Positions 7,601-8,200 of a stretch of DNA of 8,200 bases are shown one piece after another. Position 1 is the stretch's first letter. Each line of letters starts with the position of its first letter. The translations under genes and the position numbers were made by a program. The notes below the pieces were generated by a model. That model made no database searches. It had not been told where the DNA came from and worked only from the letters and a program-made list of their open reading frames with translations. This stretch comes from Oscillospiraceae bacterium. Lineage in GTDB: Bacteria; Bacillota_A; Clostridia; Oscillospirales; JAAYXM01. Location of the stretch: assembly GCA_017408185.1 (NCBI GenBank), contig JAFQVE010000043.1:1-8200 (forward strand), read 5' to 3'.

Positions 7601-8200
7601 GGTGACAGCTTTGAAATTCCGTTGTCGGCATCCGAAGATGTTGCCCCGGTGTTTGATGAGGTTGAAAACGTTTTGACAACAAGTGCCGGCTCGTCAATTA
7701 CTGTTTTGTTGAATGCGTCAAGTCCCGCGGAAGAAAGCGTAAGCTACATTGGCACACATCTGCCGCGCGGTGCATCAGTGGAAAGTGCAAGCGGCAAGGT
7801 GACATGGAAACCGGATTCAAGTCAGGTTGGAGAGCATACGTTTGTTATAACAGCGCGTGACGCTTCCGGTCGTGAAAGCACAACAAGCTTTGAAGTAACG
7901 GTTTACGGTTCAACCACGGGCTCAGGAAACAAGACTGAGGATAATTTCGGAACAAGCACCGACACACCAGCTGGTGGCGGTGGAGGCGGCGGTGCCGCAC
8001 CGACCGATAAGCCGGATGGTGCAACAGATACCGATAACCCCGACGATGAAAGCCTTCTCCTTGAGGAGAAGGTGCCGGGCGCAGGCGAGGCGGATGAGGT
8101 GGAAAATCTCCGCTTCAACGATCTTGATAACCACGCATGGGCAGAGGACGCGATAAACACACTTGCGTACGATGGAATAATAAAGGGCACGACCGCAAGC
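1601..8200 (+). CDS. Giant SLH-anchored heparinase II/III-family polysaccharide lyase (3' end outside window)
   Basis: The frame runs without a stop for 2200 codons to the window edge. It begins at ATG 1601 with AAGGAGG upstream and a signal peptide. Order: binding-like module A (28-206), Big_2 (208-291), module B (292-472), Big_2 (474-556), module C (565-750), two Big_2 (751-842, 843-934), heparinase II/III alpha/alpha-toroid (about 939-1500), beta-sandwich (about 1510-1907), a beta linker region, He_PIG-like Ig (2015-2103), Gly-rich linker, and the start of an SLH domain (2172 on). Family lyases cleave uronic-acid polysaccharides by beta-elimination. Candidate catalytic or metal residues are all present: His1311, Tyr1385, His1552, His1554, Asp1572 and His1595. 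SLH domains bind secondary cell-wall polymers, so the enzyme should be held at the surface. Known heparinase II/III lyases are mostly 600-800 residues, so the appended modules are unusually extensive. Substrate (glycosaminoglycan, alginate, pectin-like or other) is not deducible. Confidence 0.9.
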   Translation, partial: MKRLISILLTLAMVLSFIPATTVFAAEMSDITIEYPSAYGKGGGVAQPFSNANTPDVEISYEKSTKRIEWLSATAVVSWNSGALRMVAGEAGQYGAYKIRVPKAGKYNITVQYRTRTSGGSGDMYILPISEKDNIPAAVSAANAIGTVNFYGENASSGAVPFNSEGPFEWEAQSADEYIVVWVAKESGDMRPANLIFNGGSGSTPISAETELSKNMLNLAAGESAVITTSSVTMSDLKAGNEYISSLTYESSDERIITVSGNTVTAKGEGTAKVYTKIDGFLLDEDEITVSNYEFSGYYATYPICIGADGYANGAFASPKDIDYPGSGGRVSWFDYNGTGSVAGIPEWNGGAAALFLNPGEYGAYKINIPAKGFFEVTLTYLTRTSGAVADMYLLPGDTKKEDIADAVKNAEPFITGVDFYSATEDKVRHEIKKGFNVENDGEMIVVWVGTGKSNGKQVRPVKLVFNGGKNLAVSYVDFTLSSTLKPNVALYLSDGSSVSGSEAKITYTSSDETLLKINNETGRFTGLGAGKVTVTANIEYNGKTYEKSIQKTLTGEETLPYSNVISTHRLYKKSEDWVQTIIDEGETAPYERDVRNITYDYTEGNYSWYGTTESKRSAAYCYPYEDAPDGRMRMYRKAGGWTGFRVMIPERGRYSVHLEAINYYSGEGASDVYVIPAEILPENAEAYLTEDYYVGTVDTLDPLLPELALKDEWIGEVNIPEAGEYAVIFRAKVDCYTTIRSVTFDGTAGMKKVELSAEKTAMEIDDEVKTSLSAYYLDGTPISEDNISVEYSSENPEIARVSDDGTITGKAEGTAKIIAKVTCGTERRSTYLMVSVKDNSGMKSAELTTFSDELYVGGKTKIFLLAHTNKGNKFSASLEEASFVIESEPEGILAVEDGCLVAKGEGTANVKANVTFRGETKESNILTFEIKPGTQKKRTTIYTQEMRENALENAKKYDWAKAVAKKAADEADKYLDKIDIIYDMIEPDNLPRSMTVGLVDDPNAYSCIYCGVDIRDTHGSYAWGVDPLGRPWQIQCPDCKRLFPSNDFASFYELGKDEYGKFDLARARQLHHEMIYHKDGEECTHTAPTEEYTDEWYEFYGYGVEGGYLHNDMYGDVGKDLGVPENEAGRWGVDDGWGYATGEKASTGIPIRKSFIAFYNFALWSYAGPVKFIPNVIDSLRDAYLYTGDEKYGRAGAILIDRVADVYPGYDFYPYIEFQHSHGGKYTGKIDGSIWERRHAEGFSHAYDAFWPMMEDDRVIEYLSQKAIELGLKNEKLTADMIRKNCEDGICREIFKAAKEAKIMGNFGYHQMAVANAAVALDSMPETQEMIDWLCAPSVITKTAEYKYGKKFTIYTENSGGETLSKIVSDISRDGFGAEVSEVYNQGWATHLIKLAELFYRYDKDSDLNLYNNPKFRKMLYSTFNLTMAGNYTLQVGDQYSTASTGNRTDGYNTLIGLERLEDESFAQMYYAIKKGNVEGAYLDMFTDSEVSIEEKILDIVEWRGEITLPSRNFTEYGLAVVRAGEKLKGTSEKDLRRDVWMGYGNSSASHGHLDVLQMGIDAYGFNFTPDLGYPAATGNDPNRLQWVSNTLSHNTVVVDGVRQLGIYVGNPLHFDDAGKVSVIDVEAPEVYEQTDIYRRTLVSVQASNEVDYTVDFFRVKGGNEHIYSFHTQSFNGVTVDGLNLTAQNGGTYAGENTEYGNDPDTQLTNEYETRYPRGYTWLRNVQRDNAPEDGNFSVNFKQTDFNKQVSDSKGLNLKWTALNDWTPSSVGIATAEPPKLSQNKRVPELDYMLVHRKSEESLDTLFTSVIQPYKGEEYIESMESVALVSDGAEGEDDTAKAVKVKLKSGRADYIIYATNNGVTYTLTDGNVSFKFRGFVGVYSVNENGANIYAYVNDGDIIGNTEVTASISGKVRDFTREYVSENTITVELDNAIDAASLSGRYIYINNESDINGVYRIDSATVSGTEAVLDVGDVTLIKEYRDINNLELGFIYNISEGDSFEIPLSASEDVAPVFDEVENVLTTSAGSSITVLLNASSPAEESVSYIGTHLPRGASVESASGKVTWKPDSSQVGEHTFVITARDASGRESTTSFEVTVYGSTTGSGNKTEDNFGTSTDTPAGGGGGGGAAPTDKPDGATDTDNPDDESLLLEEKVPGAGEADEVENLRFNDLDNHAWAEDAINTLAYDGIIKGTTAS
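1682..2218 (+). repeat. Binding-like module A of the lyase
   Basis: Residues 28-206. The core reads AGQYGAYKIRVPKAGKYNIT, then TRTSGGSGDMYILP, and ends in EYIVVWVAKESGD...RPANLIFNGG. The same landmarks recur in modules B and C. The A and B copies are closest (GAYKI.I/VP, TRTSG, DMY.LP, VVWV, RP..L.FNGG). A beta-sandwich carbohydrate-binding fold is inferred from strand pattern and context, not from a recognised family. Confidence 0.6.
2222..2473 (+). other. Big_2-like Ig domain 1
   Basis: Residues 208-291 show the Big_2 pattern: LSKNMLNLAAGES near the start, LTYESSDERIITVSGNTVTA in the middle and the diagnostic AKGEGTAKVYTKIDG strand near the end. In secreted bacterial proteins these act as spacer or adhesion domains. 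Here it separates modules A and B. Confidence 0.75.
2474..3013 (+). repeat. Binding-like module B of the lyase
   Basis: Residues 292-471. It repeats module A's landmarks: PGEYGAYKINIPAKGFFEVT, LTRTSGAVADMYLLPGDT, an MIVVWVGTGKSNG strand and RPVKLVFNGG at the end. The match extends over the whole module, which argues for an internal duplication of the A-plus-Big_2 unit followed by divergence. Confidence 0.6.
3020..3268 (+). other. Big_2-like Ig domain 2
   Basis: Residues 474-556. ITYTSSDETLLKINNETGRF is followed by GLGAGKVTVTANIEYNGKTY, the standard closing strands of a Big_2 domain. It follows module B just as Big_2 domain 1 follows module A, so the module-Ig pair is the repeating unit. Confidence 0.7.
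3293..3850 (+). repeat. Binding-like module C of the lyase (divergent copy)
   Basis: Residues 565-750. The landmarks GWTGFRVMIPERGRYSVHLE, ASDVYVIPAE and GEYAVIFRAK align with modules A and B, but the first part is richer in Tyr and Trp (NITYDYTEGNYSWYGTTESK) and the closing FNGG has become TFDGTAG. It is the most divergent copy and the one nearest the catalytic domain. Confidence 0.55.
3851..4402 (+). other. Big_2-like Ig domains 3 and 4 in tandem
   Basis: Domain 3 (residues 751-842) has VELSAEKTAMEIDDEVKTSL, VEYSSENPEIARVSDDGTIT and GKAEGTAKIIAKV, a textbook Big_2. Domain 4 (843-934) is more divergent, with ELYVGGKTKIFL, ILAVEDGCLVAKGEGTANV and KANVTFRGETKES. They form the last spacer before the catalytic region, which starts at about residue 939. 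Confidence 0.75.
4415..6100 (+). other. Heparinase II/III-type alpha/alpha-toroid catalytic region
   Basis: Residues about 939-1500. It opens with helices of the type MRENALENAKKYDWAKAVAK, usual at the start of heparinase II/III-like enzymes. A WGVDDGWGY motif (Trp1132-Tyr1140) and an HSHGG motif (His1221, His1223) follow. GNFGYHQ contains His1311, the likely partner of the conserved catalytic His. DGFGAEVSEVYN contains Tyr1385, in the place of the catalytic Tyr in the DG...E.S..Y motif. Residue roles are assigned by analogy with Pedobacter heparinase II and alginate lyases of this superfamily. Confidence 0.8.
4622..4720 (+). other. Cys4 (CxxC...CxxC) zinc-ribbon-like insert
   Basis: Cys1008, Cys1011, Cys1037 and Cys1040 form two CxxC knuckles 25 residues apart (CIYC and CPDC), close to the start of the catalytic region and followed by KRLFPSNDFASFYELGKDEYG. 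The spacing fits a structural zinc site. I recall similar CPxC...CPNCG...FP.NDF inserts in heparinase II/III-like proteins of several phyla, so it is probably a feature of this subfamily and not a separate domain gain. Confidence 0.7.
6128..7320 (+). other. Heparinase II/III C-terminal beta-sandwich
   Basis: Residues about 1510-1907. SASHGHLDVLQMGIDAYGFN gives His1552, His1554 and, 18 residues after His1554, Asp1572 (PDLGY). SNTLSHNTVVVDGVRQ gives His1595. In Pedobacter heparinase II the equivalent His, Asp and His bind a structural zinc near the active site and the first His of the HGH motif faces the substrate. All positions are kept here, so the domain should be active. Confidence 0.85.
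7643..7909 (+). other. He_PIG / cadherin-like Ig domain
   Basis: Residues 2015-2103 begin APVFDEVENVLTTSAGSSIT and contain LPRGASVESASGKVTWKPDS, then QVGEHTFVITARDASGRES. This is the LP.GAS.....G...W.P...Q.G.H.F...A.D..G pattern of He_PIG (putative Ig) domains, which usually serve as spacers or sugar-contacting modules in secreted enzymes. Confidence 0.8.
7910..8110 (+). other. Acidic, Gly-rich linker before the SLH region
   Basis: Residues 2104-2170 are low in complexity: a Ser/Thr/Gly/Asp-rich run, seven consecutive Gly (2125-2131), then Pro/Asp/Thr-rich and Glu-rich stretches. Such flexible linkers usually precede wall-binding SLH repeats and let the enzyme reach away from the cell wall. 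Confidence 0.75.
8114..8200 (+). other. First SLH (S-layer homology) domain, truncated by window edge
   Basis: From residue 2172 the sequence reads FNDLDNHAWAEDAINTLAYD followed by GIIKGTTAS. It matches the SLH consensus F.D...H.WA...I..L...GII.G. Only the first half is in the window; SLH domains usually come in threes, so about 150-200 more residues are expected beyond the edge. They bind secondary cell-wall polymers in Gram-positive bacteria. Confidence 0.85.

Noticed and set aside
7973..7993. GGN-rich run as a tandem DNA repeat
   Set aside because: It encodes seven Gly in a typical linker with mixed codons, so it is explained by protein function.

Overview
The window holds two forward-strand genes, both cut by the window edges, separated by a 94-base gap. 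Together they cover almost every base. The composition (roughly mid-40s % G+C, uneven), the strong AAGGAGG ribosome binding site, the Gram-positive type signal peptide, the Big_2-like Ig modules and a C-terminal S-layer homology (SLH) motif all point to an anaerobic Bacillota bacterium of the class Clostridia, probably a polysaccharide degrader from a gut or similar habitat. The species cannot be named from the sequence.

Bases 1-1506 are the 3' end of a secreted modular protein (501 codons visible, start outside the window). It has a beta-rich carbohydrate-binding-like module, then two 'bacterial repeat' or InlB/Flg_new-like beta modules, then a C-terminal module with a WKRG...YGDEYTFYQW signature. 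No catalytic domain, SLH repeat or LPXTG motif is visible in this part. G+C rises from about 39% in the first 480 bases to about 50% in bases 541-780, so the gene looks like a mosaic.

Bases 1507-1600 hold a strong hairpin (1520-1554) without a following T-run, then the ribosome binding site for the next gene.

Bases 1601-8200 are one uninterrupted reading frame of at least 2200 codons that runs off the right edge. Its order is: signal peptide; binding-like module A; Big_2; module B; Big_2; module C; two Big_2; a heparinase II/III-type alpha/alpha-toroid with a four-cysteine CxxC/CxxC insert; the heparinase II/III beta-sandwich with the SHGHLD and SHNTVVVDG motifs; a beta linker region; a He_PIG-type Ig domain; an acidic, Gly-rich linker; and the first half of an SLH domain. 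This reads as a giant cell-wall-tethered polysaccharide lyase that holds its catalytic domain away from the cell.

The binding-like module of the upstream protein resembles the three modules in the lyase. I infer that the two proteins act at the cell surface on the same or related uronic-acid-containing polysaccharide. The substrate cannot be read from the sequence. I see no RNA gene, insertion sequence, CRISPR array or phage feature. The least described elements are the shared binding-like module, the C-terminal module of the first protein and the Cys4 insert in the lyase.
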